NCBI GenBank assembly: GCA_017619355.1
Contig: JAFZSO010000031.1
Coordinates: 1-42,792 of the forward strand
From: Muribaculaceae bacterium
GTDB taxonomy: Bacteria; Bacteroidota; Bacteroidia; Bacteroidales; Muribaculaceae
Reading direction: 5' to 3'
Length of the DNA stretch: 42,792 bases
The notes below the pieces were generated by a model. The model was not told where the DNA came from. It ran no database searches and saw only the letters and a program-made list of their open reading frames with translations. The translations under genes were made by a program, and so were the position numbers. Position 1 is the stretch's first letter; each line of letters begins with the position of its first letter. Below are positions 1 through 8,935 of this stretch, piece after piece.

Positions 1-272
1 AGAACCGCTTCGAGCAGGAACTCATCTACTACATCGAGAAACTCGACATTACCGAAGAGAAAATCAGGCTGCAGAACCATTTGAACTATTTCCTTGAAAC
101 CCTGCACAATGCTACCGGACAAGGCAAGAAACTGGGCTTCATCACGCAGGAAATGGGGCGTGAAATCAACACACTGGGCTCTAAAGCCAATCATGCCGAG
201 CTCCAGAAACTTGTGGTGGGCATGAAAGATCAACTGGAACAAATCAAAGAACAAGTATTAAATGTGTTATGA
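1..272 (+). CDS. yicC: YicC/YloC family protein, 3' end only (DUF1732 region)
   Basis: This is the C-terminal end of a gene that begins before the window; the frame is open from base 3. The readable 89 or so residues include the motifs GKKLGFITQEMGREINT and GSKAN followed by a charged helix ending KEQVLNVL, which is the typical C-terminus of the YicC/YloC family. Family members are implicated in RNA cleavage and stress or stationary-phase survival; that role is known from homologues and is not shown here. The stop codon overlaps the start of gmk by an ATGA junction, so the two are very probably translationally coupled. The order yicC-gmk-nadD is common in Bacteroidales. An in-frame TTG at 81 is internal and should not be taken as a start. 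Confidence 0.93.
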   Translation, partial: NRFEQELIYYIEKLDITEEKIRLQNHLNYFLETLHNATGQGKKLGFITQEMGREINTLGSKANHAELQKLVVGMKDQLEQIKEQVLNVL

Positions 273-847
273 GAAAGAAAAAAGGTAAACTGATTATCAT
301 ATCGGCGCCTTCAGGCAGCGGTAAATCAACCATCATCAGTCACCTGATAGGCGACGAGTCACTGAAACTGGAATTCTCGGTATCAGCAACAACCAGGCCT
401 CCCCGTGGCGAGGAGAAGAATGGAGTGGAATACTACTTCATGAGCCCAGAAGAGTTTAACAAGGCTATCGAGAACGATGAGCTCGTGGAGTATCAGGAAG
501 TGTACCCGGGACGTTTCTATGGCACGCTGAAAAGCGAAGTGACCCGCATCAACAAGAAGGGCAAAAATGTAGTGCTCGACGTGGACGTGCTGGGCGCCAT
601 CAATGTGAAAAAGATGTATGGCGACCACGCGCTGGCAGTCTTCATCAAGGCCCCAAGCATTGAAGTGCTTCGTGAGCGCCTGGTGAAACGTGGCACCGAC
701 AGCCCTGAAGATATCGAGAAACGCATCAGCAAAGCCGAGTTTGAACTGGGCTATGCCGACCAGTTCGACCACATTGTGATAAACGATGTCCTTGATGTGG
801 CCGTGCGTGAAACTCATCAGTTGATTACCGATTTCATTAAAAAATGA
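269..847 (+). CDS. gmk: Guanylate kinase
   Basis: Cytosolic enzyme that phosphorylates GMP (and dGMP) to GDP with ATP in purine nucleotide synthesis. The 192-residue length is usual for the family. The P-loop APSGSGKST is at residues 13-21, followed by the GMP-binding segment TTRPPRGEEKNGVEYYFM around residues 41-58 and the family block LDVDVLGAINVKK near residue 100. The ATG overlaps the yicC stop by four bases. nadD follows after a gap of seven bases, so the three genes form one transcription unit. guaB, which acts earlier in the GMP pathway, is also in this window but is on the other strand and about 17 kb away. Identification is secure. Confidence 0.98.
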   Translation: MRKKKGKLIIISAPSGSGKSTIISHLIGDESLKLEFSVSATTRPPRGEEKNGVEYYFMSPEEFNKAIENDELVEYQEVYPGRFYGTLKSEVTRINKKGKNVVLDVDVLGAINVKKMYGDHALAVFIKAPSIEVLRERLVKRGTDSPEDIEKRISKAEFELGYADQFDHIVINDVLDVAVRETHQLITDFIKK

Positions 848-854
848 CCACAAG

Positions 855-1436
855 ATGAAGGTAGGTATTTTCGGCGGTTCATTCAATCCCATCCACATTG
901 GCCATGCCATTATTGCCAGTCATGTGATTCAGCACAGCGACCTCGACCAGATTTGGCTCATGGTGGCTCCGCTCAACCCGCTGAAAGAGCCCAATGCACA
1001 CAACAACGACATCCATAGACTCAGAATGACCGAACTGGTATCAAGACACATCGATGGTGTTGAGACCAGTGCTTTCGAGTTCACCCTACCCATCCCCTCC
1101 TACACCATCAACACGCTTCACGCACTTCAGGACAAATTCCCTCAACATGAGTTCTCACTTATCATTGGTGCCGACAACTGGGCCGTGTTCAAGAAGTGGA
1201 AAGACTGGGAAGAAATCATTGCCCATCACGACATACTGATTTATCCCCGACTGGGTTATGATGTGACCATTCCTGAGGAATATGCTCAACGTGTGAAACT
1301 CACCGATGCCCCCATCATCGAAATCTCCTCGACCCAAATCAGAGAAGGACTGACAAAAGGAGAGTCCATGCAATTCTGTGTGCCCCACGATGTCTACAAA
1401 TATATCATGGCTAATCACCTCTATCAAAATGAATAA
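855..1436 (+). CDS. nadD: Nicotinate-nucleotide adenylyltransferase
   Basis: Transfers AMP from ATP to nicotinate mononucleotide to make deamido-NAD, the penultimate step of NAD synthesis. The nucleotidyltransferase signature GGSFNPIHIGH is at residues 7-17, and the second signature ISSTQIRE is at residues 157-164. The 193-residue length is typical. It lies seven bases after gmk and its last eight bases overlap the start of the next gene, so it sits in the middle of a tightly packed operon. Confidence 0.97.
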   Translation: MKVGIFGGSFNPIHIGHAIIASHVIQHSDLDQIWLMVAPLNPLKEPNAHNNDIHRLRMTELVSRHIDGVETSAFEFTLPIPSYTINTLHALQDKFPQHEFSLIIGADNWAVFKKWKDWEEIIAHHDILIYPRLGYDVTIPEEYAQRVKLTDAPIIEISSTQIREGLTKGESMQFCVPHDVYKYIMANHLYQNE

Positions 1437-1959
1437 CACTGCACAACTGCCCCCTAACAGCCTCACATTCATAGCGCTTGCCAACGAGTATTGTCAAGCC
1501 ATCGAGAACATACGAGAAATGGACCGCAACACCTTTGTGTCCACCATGCTCAAATTGTTGCCCAGACTCTATATCGTTGTCACCGATATGAACGACGGCA
1601 TAAGTGAAGCCAACACCGAAATGCAGTTTGCCCTCGACGAGCAGACTTACGACCATGCCCGCGAACTGATGAGTGCTGTGATGGGCGAAGCCGATGTGTA
1701 TCTTGAGGTATTTGAGGAGGACATGAAATACAGCGACACTCCCATCGCCGCAACGGTGAGTGAAAATCTTGCCGACCTCTATCAGGAATTCTTCAATCTG
1801 ATCTATTCAGTAAAAGACGCCGACACCGATGCACAGTTGCAACTGCTATTGCAATGCAAGGAGAATTTCAAAGAATACTGGGGCCAGACCCTGTGCAATG
1901 TGATGCGCGCCCTTCATGCCATTTCATGTGAAAACCTTGACACCGAAAACAATTATTAA
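1429..1959 (+). CDS. DUF5063 family protein
   Basis: A predicted soluble, mostly helical, acidic protein of 176 residues with no signal peptide or membrane segment. It resembles the DUF5063 proteins found in many Bacteroidales beside nadD; its biochemical role is unknown. The ATG at 1429 is chosen because the reading frame upstream of it lies inside nadD. With this start the gene overlaps the nadD end by eight bases, which fits the packed operon. The C-terminal part contains an aromatic and acidic stretch (NFKEYWGQTLCNVMRALH). The family assignment rests on recall of family sequences rather than on a diagnostic motif. Confidence 0.8.
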   Translation: MNNTAQLPPNSLTFIALANEYCQAIENIREMDRNTFVSTMLKLLPRLYIVVTDMNDGISEANTEMQFALDEQTYDHARELMSAVMGEADVYLEVFEEDMKYSDTPIAATVSENLADLYQEFFNLIYSVKDADTDAQLQLLLQCKENFKEYWGQTLCNVMRALHAISCENLDTENNY

Positions 1960-1972
1960 AAACGATATAACT

Positions 1973-3277
1973 ATGAATTCCAATCAAACGACAAAACAAA
2001 TCCAAACACTGCTCAATTTCATGAACATGAGCCCGTGCAACTTCTTGGCAATTAACCATATCAAGCAATTGCTGGAAACTGCTGGATTTCAAGAAAAGAA
2101 ACTTGAGAAACCTCTCGATGTAAAGAAAGGCGACAAATTCTATGTCACGAAAAATGATTCAGCCATTTTCGCCATAACCGTGGGCAGCAAGAAAATGCAC
2201 GAAACTGGTGTGAAAATTGTCTCAGCACACAGCGACTCGCCTGGTTTCCGCATCAAGCCACATGCCGAGATGAAGAGCGAAGGCAACATCATTCGCCTCA
2301 ACACCGAAGTGTATGGCGGGCCCATCCTCTACACTTGGTTCGACCGTCCGCTATCAGTTGCAGGCCGTGTGATTCTGCGTGGCAAAGATGCACTGCACCC
2401 AGTTACCAAACTGCTGAAAATAGACCGCCCGTTGCTTACCATCCCGCATCTGGCCATTCACTTCAACCGTGCCGTGAACGAAGGCAACAAACTTTCGAAG
2501 CAGAAAGACATGCTTCCCATCATTGCCAAGGTGAACAATGCGCTTGAAGCCGACAATATGCTCATGAACCTGGTAGCCAAAGAACTCAAAGTGAAAATCG
2601 AAGACATCTTGGATTTCGACCTCTTCCTCTATGATGTGCAGCCCGCATGCATCTTTGGAATCAATAACGAGTTCATCTCTTCAGGTCGGCTCGACGACTT
2701 GAGCATGGCGCAGGCAGCCATCGAGGCTATCACTAACGCCAAAGACAGCAAGGGCACCTGCGTGGCAGCCATCTTCGACAACGAGGAAACCGGCAGCGGT
2801 ACCAAGCAAGGTGCGGCTTCGCCTGTGCTTGCCAATGTGCTCATGCGTCTGAATGAAGCCATGGGCGGCAACTACGACACCTTCTGCCAAGCCATCGCCA
2901 AATCGTTCATGATTTCGGCCGACAATGCCCATGCCTTCCATCCTAATTATCCCGAGAAATATGACCCCACCAATCATCCCGTTCTGGGTGGTGGTCCCTG
3001 CATTAAGATTAACGCCAACTGCAAGTACATGTCTGATGCTCACTCGTCGGCCATCTTCCGTTCGTTGTGCGAAGATGCCGGAGTGCCTTTCCAGTATTTC
3101 GTGAATCACAGCGATGTGGCTGGCGGTTCAACTCTGGGCAACATCTTCACCGGCCAGGTCGACATTGAGGGCGTGGATGTGGGCAGTCCGCTGCTTGCCA
3201 TGCACTCGGCACGCGAGACTGCATCGGTTTCCGATCACCTGAACATGATTAAGGTTTTCAAGCAATTCTTCTCGTGA
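1973..3277 (+). CDS. M18 family aminopeptidase (aspartyl aminopeptidase type)
   Basis: Zinc aminopeptidase expected to remove acidic or other N-terminal residues from peptides in the cytosol. The M18 metal-binding blocks are visible: SAHSDSPGF with His86 and Asp88, DNEETGSGT with the Glu271-Glu272 pair, the DNAHAFHPNYPEKY segment, and HSDVAGGST with His379. The length is 434 residues from the ATG at 1973. That ATG is preferred because the upstream extension of the frame lies inside the previous gene and because the M18 N-terminus aligns there. It starts 13 bases after the DUF5063 stop, so it may be the last gene of the yicC-gmk-nadD unit. Confidence 0.95.
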   Translation: MNSNQTTKQIQTLLNFMNMSPCNFLAINHIKQLLETAGFQEKKLEKPLDVKKGDKFYVTKNDSAIFAITVGSKKMHETGVKIVSAHSDSPGFRIKPHAEMKSEGNIIRLNTEVYGGPILYTWFDRPLSVAGRVILRGKDALHPVTKLLKIDRPLLTIPHLAIHFNRAVNEGNKLSKQKDMLPIIAKVNNALEADNMLMNLVAKELKVKIEDILDFDLFLYDVQPACIFGINNEFISSGRLDDLSMAQAAIEAITNAKDSKGTCVAAIFDNEETGSGTKQGAASPVLANVLMRLNEAMGGNYDTFCQAIAKSFMISADNAHAFHPNYPEKYDPTNHPVLGGGPCIKINANCKYMSDAHSSAIFRSLCEDAGVPFQYFVNHSDVAGGSTLGNIFTGQVDIEGVDVGSPLLAMHSARETASVSDHLNMIKVFKQFFS

Positions 3278-3299
3278 TTTTCCCCATATTTCAATTTTT

Positions 3300-3319
3300 A
3301 TGATTACTTTTGTAATCAT
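3300..3319 (+). promoter_or_regulatory. Small palindrome with a possible -7 box upstream of the phosphohexomutase gene
   Basis: An 8-bp perfect stem with a TTTT loop (ATGATTAC/GTAATCAT) lies between the aminopeptidase stop and the next start. The same bases contain TACTTTTG (3305-3312), which fits the Bacteroidetes -7 consensus TAnnTTTG, but no TTTG is seen 19-20 bases upstream. It could be a weak terminator, part of a promoter, or both. Confidence 0.35.
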
Positions 3320-3352
3320 TTCTTGACCAGAAACATCTAAACTCTATAAATT

Positions 3353-5110
3353 ATGTACGACGAAAAACTATTAGCAGAAGTAACCGCTAAGGCCCAGCAG
3401 TGGCTTGGTGAGGGTTACGACGAGGCCACCCAGGCAGAGGTGCGTCGCATGCTCGAGAACGAAGACAAGACCGACCTGATCGAGTCGTTCTACAAGAATC
3501 TTGAGTTCGGTACAGGCGGTCTGCGCGGCATTATGGGTGCAGGTTCTAACCGCATGAACATCTACACCGTGGGCATGGCCACACAGGGTCTTGCCAACTA
3601 CTTGAAAGAGGCCTTCAAAGACCTGGAACAGATCAAAGTGATTGTGGGTCACGATGTGCGCAACAACAGCCGCCTCTTTGCCGAGACTGTGGCTAACATC
3701 TTCTCGGCCAATGGCATCAAGGTGTTCCTCTTTGAAGGAGCTCGCCCCACCCCCGAGGTGTCTTACGCCATCCGCCTGCTCGATTGCCAGAGTGGTGTGA
3801 ACATCACCGCTTCGCACAATCCTAAGGAATACAACGGCTACAAGGCCTACTGGGCCGACGGCGCCCAGGTGGTATCGCCTCACGATGTGAATACCATCGA
3901 CTATGTGAACCGCATCCAGGATGTGAGCGAAATCAAGTTTGAGGGCAACCCCGAACTCATCGAAATCATCGGCGAGAACATTGATTCGCAGTATATCGAG
4001 CAGATTCACACCCTCTCGCTCAGTCCCGAAATCAATAAGCGTCAGCACGACCTCAAAATCGTCTACACTCCCATTCATGGCGTTGGACGTGACATCGTGC
4101 CTCGCTCCATCATGCGCTGGGGATTCGACAACATCATTCATATCCCCGAGCAGGACGTAATGAGCGGCGATTTCCCAACCGTTCCTCAACCTAACCCCGA
4201 GATGCGCAGTGCCATGGAAATGGCCATTGCCAAGGCTACCGAGGTACAGGCCGACATTGCGCTGGCAAGCGACCCTGATGCCGACCGCATCAGCGTTGTA
4301 TTCAAGAACAACAAGGGTGAATATGACCTGGTGAATGGCAATCAGATTCAGCTTATTTTCCACTACTACCTCATCACCCGCAATGCCGAATTGGGCCGTC
4401 TTGACCGCGACAACGATTATATCGTTAAGACTATCGTGACGAGCGAAACCATTCGCCGCATTGCCGAGAAACAGGGCATCAAGATGTATGATTGCTACAC
4501 CGGTTTCAAGTGGATTGCCTCGGTTATGCGTGATCTCGAAGGCACCAGCGCCCGTTATCTGGGTGGCGGCGAGGAGAGCTACGGCTTCCTGCCCGAGACA
4601 TTCGCCCGCGACAAAGACTCTGTCTCTTCAATCCCTCTGATGTGCGAGATTGCAGCATGGGCCAAGGATCGTGGACAGACCATGAACGAGATGCTCATCG
4701 AACTATACAAGACCTATGGCTATAGCAAGGAACGCGGCATCAGCGTGATACGTACCGGCAAGAGCGGAGCCGAAGAGATTGTGGCCATGATGAAGAACTT
4801 CCGCGAGAACCCCATGAAGCAAATCGACGGTTCGCCCGTTGTCCTCATCAAGGACTTCCAGCTGCTTGAGCAGAAAGACATGAATACAGGAACCGTTGAA
4901 AAGATTGATATGCCCACCACCTCTAATGTGCTTCAGTACTTTACCGAAGACGGCACCAAGGTCTCGATTCGTCCCTCGGGCACAGAACCCAAAATCAAGT
5001 TCTACATCGAGGTTCACGACGTGAACTGGGACGGCAACGACTATGATGCCAAGAACGATTGGGGCGATGCCAAACTCGACCGCATCGCTCACGACATGGG
5101 CATCGCATAA
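3353..5110 (+). CDS. Phosphoglucomutase/phosphomannomutase family protein
   Basis: Alpha-D-phosphohexomutase that interconverts hexose 1- and 6-phosphates for glycogen, envelope and sugar-nucleotide metabolism. The four family signatures are present in order: the catalytic phosphoserine loop TASHNPKEYNGYK with Ser154, the metal-binding loop DPDADR at residues 307-312, the sugar-binding loop GGGEESYGF near residue 404, and the phosphate-binding loop RPSGTEPKIKFY starting near residue 540. The N-terminus has GTGGLRGIMG. The length of 585 residues matches the long PgcA-like bacterial phosphoglucomutases. Substrate preference cannot be told from sequence. It is separated by 75 bases from the aminopeptidase and by 34 from the MFS gene. 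Confidence 0.95.
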   Translation: MYDEKLLAEVTAKAQQWLGEGYDEATQAEVRRMLENEDKTDLIESFYKNLEFGTGGLRGIMGAGSNRMNIYTVGMATQGLANYLKEAFKDLEQIKVIVGHDVRNNSRLFAETVANIFSANGIKVFLFEGARPTPEVSYAIRLLDCQSGVNITASHNPKEYNGYKAYWADGAQVVSPHDVNTIDYVNRIQDVSEIKFEGNPELIEIIGENIDSQYIEQIHTLSLSPEINKRQHDLKIVYTPIHGVGRDIVPRSIMRWGFDNIIHIPEQDVMSGDFPTVPQPNPEMRSAMEMAIAKATEVQADIALASDPDADRISVVFKNNKGEYDLVNGNQIQLIFHYYLITRNAELGRLDRDNDYIVKTIVTSETIRRIAEKQGIKMYDCYTGFKWIASVMRDLEGTSARYLGGGEESYGFLPETFARDKDSVSSIPLMCEIAAWAKDRGQTMNEMLIELYKTYGYSKERGISVIRTGKSGAEEIVAMMKNFRENPMKQIDGSPVVLIKDFQLLEQKDMNTGTVEKIDMPTTSNVLQYFTEDGTKVSIRPSGTEPKIKFYIEVHDVNWDGNDYDAKNDWGDAKLDRIAHDMGIA

Positions 5111-5144
5111 TTTGAATTTTATTCTAAACAATTATTTATAAATC

Positions 5145-6803
5145 ATGACTAACAACATTAAAACCTTACGTGATTCTGCGGCCATGCGATGGACGGCTCT
5201 GCTGCTCCTTGCATTGGCCATGTTCTGTTCCTACATTTTCATGGACATCCTCTCGCCCATCAAGGACCTTATGCAGACCGAACGCGGCTGGGATAGCTTA
5301 GCCTTCGGAACTATGCAAGGTTCAGAGGTGTTCCTTAATGTGTTCATATTCTTCCTCATCTTTGCGGGTATCATCCTCGACAAGATGGGCGTTCGTTTCA
5401 CAGCGGTACTATCTGGTGCCGTAATGCTAATAGGCGCTCTGATTAAGTGGTATGCCGTGAGCGACAGTTTTGTCGGCACTGGCTTGGAACGCTGGTTCAC
5501 TGAGAACCTGAACTACATTCCATTATTTGACGAATTAGGTGTCAGTCCCTTCTACGAGGGTATGCCTGCTTCAGCCAAAGTGGCGGCTTGCGGCTTTATG
5601 ATATTCGGCTGTGGTTGCGAAATGGCGGGTATCACAGTGAGCCGCGGTATCGTCAAGTGGTTTAAGGGACGTGAAATGGCGCTCGCCATGGGTTCAGAGA
5701 TGGCACTCGCCCGCCTGGGTGTTGCCACCTGTATGATCTTCTCGCCCTTCTTCGCCAAGCTGGGTGGCTCGGTCAATGTGAGCCGTTCGGTAGCCTTTGG
5801 TGTGGTGCTCTTGTGTATCGCCCTCATCATGTTCATTGTCTATTTCTTCATGGATAAAAAACTCGACAAGCAAACCGGTGAAGCCGAAGAAAAGGACGAT
5901 CCTTTCAAAATCAAGGACCTCGGCAAGATTCTTACCGACAGCGGTTTCTGGATTGTTGCGCTGCTCTGCGTGCTCTACTACTCAGCCATCTTCCCCTTCC
6001 AGAAGTATGCCGTGAACATGCTTCAGTGTAACCTTACTCTCACTGAACCTGCAGCCAACACCTTCTGGGCAAGCCAATCGGTAAGCATCGTGCAATATAT
6101 CATCATGCTCGTGGTAGCCGCTGCCGGATTTGCAAGCAACTTCATGAAGAACAAACAGAAGAAGTACACGCTGCTTGGTATCTCCATCATAGCGCTCATC
6201 GTCTATTGCTATATGGGTTATATGCGACAGTCAGCCGAAGCCATCTTCGCCGTGTTCCCGCTGCTCGCCGTGCTCATCACCCCCATTCTGGGTAGCTATG
6301 TTGACCACAAGGGCAAAGCTGCGTCAATGCTTGTGCTTGGCTCTCTGCTGCTCATCGCTTGCCACCTCACCTTCGCCTTCATTCTGCCTATGTTCAAGGG
6401 CAGCCCTGTAGGTGGAATTGCCATAGCCTACATTACCATTCTGGTGCTCGGTGCTTCGTTCTCGCTCGTGCCCGCATCACTCTGGCCCAGCGTACCTAAA
6501 CTGGTTGACTCAAAGGTTATCGGTTCGGCCTACGCACTTATCTTCTGGATTCAAAACATTGGCCTGTGGCTCTTCCCGCTGCTCATTGGCATCGTGCTCA
6601 ACAAGACCAATCCTGGCGTAGAAGATCCCACCAAGCTCAACTACACTTGGCCTCTGGTCATGCTCGCTTGTCTGGGTATTGCAGCACTCTTGCTCGGACT
6701 CTTGCTCAAGGTCATCGACAAGAAGAAAGGCATCGGTCTTGAAGAACCCAACATCAAGCCCGAAGAGACTCCTGCAGTTCCTGAAACAACTGCTGAAGCA
6801 TAA
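5145..6803 (+). CDS. MFS transporter (first of two paralogues)
   Basis: Inner-membrane major facilitator superfamily protein of 552 residues with about twelve hydrophobic segments. The loop between segments 2 and 3 reads AGIILDKMGVRFTA, an MFS motif A-like region, and a GREMALAMGSEMALARLG block lies around residues 177-195. A cytoplasmic central loop (MDKKLDKQTGEAEEKDDPF) separates the two halves. The C-terminal tail is Pro/Glu-rich. It is a clear paralogue of the next gene, sharing the KEMALAMG, RLG, LDKxTG and PAxLWPxVPK blocks. It has an extra segment in the second half relative to the next gene. The substrate is unknown; the phosphohexomutase next to it hints at sugars or sugar phosphates, but that is only context. 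Confidence 0.88.
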   Translation: MTNNIKTLRDSAAMRWTALLLLALAMFCSYIFMDILSPIKDLMQTERGWDSLAFGTMQGSEVFLNVFIFFLIFAGIILDKMGVRFTAVLSGAVMLIGALIKWYAVSDSFVGTGLERWFTENLNYIPLFDELGVSPFYEGMPASAKVAACGFMIFGCGCEMAGITVSRGIVKWFKGREMALAMGSEMALARLGVATCMIFSPFFAKLGGSVNVSRSVAFGVVLLCIALIMFIVYFFMDKKLDKQTGEAEEKDDPFKIKDLGKILTDSGFWIVALLCVLYYSAIFPFQKYAVNMLQCNLTLTEPAANTFWASQSVSIVQYIIMLVVAAAGFASNFMKNKQKKYTLLGISIIALIVYCYMGYMRQSAEAIFAVFPLLAVLITPILGSYVDHKGKAASMLVLGSLLLIACHLTFAFILPMFKGSPVGGIAIAYITILVLGASFSLVPASLWPSVPKLVDSKVIGSAYALIFWIQNIGLWLFPLLIGIVLNKTNPGVEDPTKLNYTWPLVMLACLGIAALLLGLLLKVIDKKKGIGLEEPNIKPEETPAVPETTAEA

Positions 6804-6824
6804 AACTCAATTTTTAACCATATC

Positions 6825-6857
6825 AAAGGGCATGTGCCTGCATGGTGCATGCCCTTT
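6825..6857 (+). terminator. Hairpin between the two MFS genes
   Basis: A perfect 10-bp inverted repeat (6825-6834 with 6848-6857) around a 13-base loop, ending in TTT and followed by ATTTAA. The stem has a run of A upstream and T downstream, so it could act as an intrinsic terminator or attenuator between the paralogous transporters. Confidence 0.6.
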
Positions 6858-6882
6858 ATTTAACTCGAAAATATAGAATCAC

Positions 6883-8256
6883 ATGAGAGAAAAAGTCAGA
6901 GAAACCATTGCCACCAAGGCTTGGGCACGATGGACCGTGCTTGCCATTGTCTCGTTCACCATGATGGCGGGATATATTGTTGCCAAGGAAATGTCGCCCC
7001 TGCAATTCATGCTCGAGAAAGCTACTGCCGATGGAGGCATGAACTGGACCAGTGGAGAATTCGGCATCTTTGCCGGTTCGCGCGGCTTTTTCAATGTGTT
7101 CCTGCTCATGCTCTTTGTAGGCGGCATCATCCTCGACAAGAAAGGCGTGCGCTTCACGGGCATTCTCTCATGTGTGCTCATGCTGGCGGGAGCAGCTGTT
7201 GTGTATGGCGTCATCACCTTCACCTCACCTGGTCCCGTGTGGGATGTGCCTTTGTTGGGCATGGTCAAGCGACAGGTGGCACTCGCATCCTTGGGATTTG
7301 CATTCTTCGGTATTGGCTATGAGATGTGCGGCATCACCGTATCTAAAGTGGTGGTACGCTGGTTCTCGGGCAAGGAGATGGCACTCGCCATGGGTTTGCA
7401 GGTGGCCATGGCACGACTGGGCACAGCGTTGGCACTGGGATTCAGCCCCATCATCGCTCTCAAGTGGGGGCTCTCCACTCCCATCATGATTGGCGTGTTC
7501 TGCGTGGGTGTGGGGCTCATCGCCTACCTGTATTATTGCACCATGGACCGCCAACTCGACAAGGTGACTGGAAATCTTGCCACTCAAGACGAAAATGCCG
7601 ACGACGAGCAGTTCCACTTCTCCGACATGAAGCTCACTGTCAAGAATCCGGGCTTCTGGCTCATTACCCTGCTGTGCCTATTCTATTACTCGGCGCTCTA
7701 CCCCTTCCTCGACTTTGCCACCAAACTCATGATTTCCAAGTATGGTGTCGATGCCCACATAGCCGGCCTCATTCCGGCCATCCTGCCATTCACATCCATC
7801 GTGCTCACACCTTTGTTCGGCGCCTGGTGCGACAAGAAAGGCCGTAGCGCCACCATGATGTTCATTGGCAGCGTCATGCTCACCGTTGTGCTCGTAGTCT
7901 TTGCCTTGCCCAGCAACTTCAGCGCACTGGCGGTTACCCTCATGTGCATCCTGGGTATCGCTTTCTCGCTGCTACCTGCCGCTCTGTGGCCCGCAGTGCC
8001 CAAGATTGTACCCATGAAACAACTGGGAACCTCCTACTCCATCATCTATTATATCCAGAACATCGGCCTCATCCTGGTGCCCATCTTTATCGGCAAAATC
8101 AACGAGAACAACACCACTGCTGGTGTCACCGACTACACGCCATCAATGTGGATTTTCACTGTGATAGGCATCCTCGCCATCATCACATCGGCGCTGCTGC
8201 TCAAGGCCGACCGCAAGCACAACTACGGTCTCCAGCTCCCCAACATCGACCATTAA
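6883..8256 (+). CDS. MFS transporter (second paralogue)
   Basis: Inner-membrane major facilitator superfamily protein of 457 residues with about twelve hydrophobic segments. It has the same signature blocks as the gene before it: GGIILDKKGVRFTG, SGKEMALAMGLQVAMARLG, MDRQLDKVTGN and PAALWPAVPKIV. The central cytoplasmic loop is acidic (QDENADDEQF). It is shorter than its partner because it lacks the longer second-half loop and the Pro/Glu tail. Tandem duplication followed by divergence is the simplest explanation. The transported substrate is unknown. It begins 79 bases after the first gene, with a hairpin in between. Confidence 0.88.
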   Translation: MREKVRETIATKAWARWTVLAIVSFTMMAGYIVAKEMSPLQFMLEKATADGGMNWTSGEFGIFAGSRGFFNVFLLMLFVGGIILDKKGVRFTGILSCVLMLAGAAVVYGVITFTSPGPVWDVPLLGMVKRQVALASLGFAFFGIGYEMCGITVSKVVVRWFSGKEMALAMGLQVAMARLGTALALGFSPIIALKWGLSTPIMIGVFCVGVGLIAYLYYCTMDRQLDKVTGNLATQDENADDEQFHFSDMKLTVKNPGFWLITLLCLFYYSALYPFLDFATKLMISKYGVDAHIAGLIPAILPFTSIVLTPLFGAWCDKKGRSATMMFIGSVMLTVVLVVFALPSNFSALAVTLMCILGIAFSLLPAALWPAVPKIVPMKQLGTSYSIIYYIQNIGLILVPIFIGKINENNTTAGVTDYTPSMWIFTVIGILAIITSALLLKADRKHNYGLQLPNIDH

Positions 8257-8289
8257 CCCCTAGAATAGTTGTGTTGCTCGTCCTCAACT

Positions 8290-8316
8290 GTAGGGACAGG
8301 GCGTGCCCTGTCCGCC
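8290..8316. repeat. 27-bp dispersed palindromic repeat, copy 1
   Basis: Contains the inverted repeat GGACAGGGC-GT-GCCCTGTCC and is identical over 27 bases to the copy at 40019-40045, about 32 kb away. It lies 34 bases after the second MFS gene stop and could fold in either strand's transcript. Confidence 0.8.
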
Positions 8317-8535
8317 TGTACGGTCGTCAGTCTGCAGAAATCCTCACACAAAGCACAAAAAGGAGCCGCAAAAAGCCTGCATCGCAGGAATTATATCCTT
8401 TTGGGAAGGGTGAATCATGTGGAAAAAATGGGAAATTTGCGGATATCTTTCATTTAATTAATTGATTTATAGAAATATGGATTGTTTGGGGTTTGTACAG
8501 CATCCGTAGATGCATTGTATACTTGCGTCATATTT

Positions 8536-8577
8536 CATACCACTTCCGTTCAGAATCATACCGCTTCCGTTCAGAAT
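8536..8577. repeat. 21-bp tandem repeat, two copies
   Basis: Two adjacent 21-base units (8536-8556 and 8557-8577) differ at one position and contain CTTCCGTTCAGAAT. A degenerate third start (CGTACTGCT) follows. Confidence 0.7.
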
Positions 8578-8935
8578 CGTACTGCTGTCGTGCTTCGCAC
8601 TTAAAATTATAAAACTTCGTTTTAAAATTACGATATTAAAAATTACTGCGCTGGCGCGCTAAAAACAAGGCGAGGACAGGATAATGATCAAAAAGCTGCG
8701 AACAAGGTTCGTCAAAAAGCCACAAAAAGCCTGCTAACGCAGGAATATTATCTATTGGTGGGTGGATGGGAAAAGTTGTCAAAGAGCGCTTGCGCGGTGG
8801 CGCACGGGCAAAGATAAAGCAGCAGGATTGTTTGCACTATGGCAATAAGACACAACCAAGGGCTGGCAGTGAGGCCAGCCCTGCAGGATGTTCTTAAAAG
8901 TTAATCTCAAAGTTTTTGAATAAAAATAGTTTAAT

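Larger units (their letters stand above)
8257..8935. other. Gene-free stretch of about 680 bases containing many short palindromes
   Basis: No convincing gene is seen on either strand. The stretch contains a 27-bp palindromic repeat (8290-8316), two CCTGC/GCAGG hairpins (8376-8388 and 8720-8733), GCATC/GATGC (8500-8513), GTGC/GCAC (8590-8600), AAAAC/GTTTT (8611-8623), CGAAC/GTTCG (8699-8711), a 9-bp stem AGGGCTGGC/GCCAGCCCT (8859-8882), and a 21-bp tandem repeat (8536-8577). Flanking words such as CAAAAAGC recur. The same kind of elements are found at 35097-35500 and 42353-42540. Confidence 0.7.

Noticed and set aside
81-272. A 63-codon gene starting at the TTG at 81
   Set aside because: The frame is open to the window edge and the sequence upstream matches YicC, so the TTG is internal.
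3371-4363. 330-codon frame antisense to the phosphohexomutase
   Set aside because: It is a shadow of the phosphohexomutase codon pattern, with no motif of its own.
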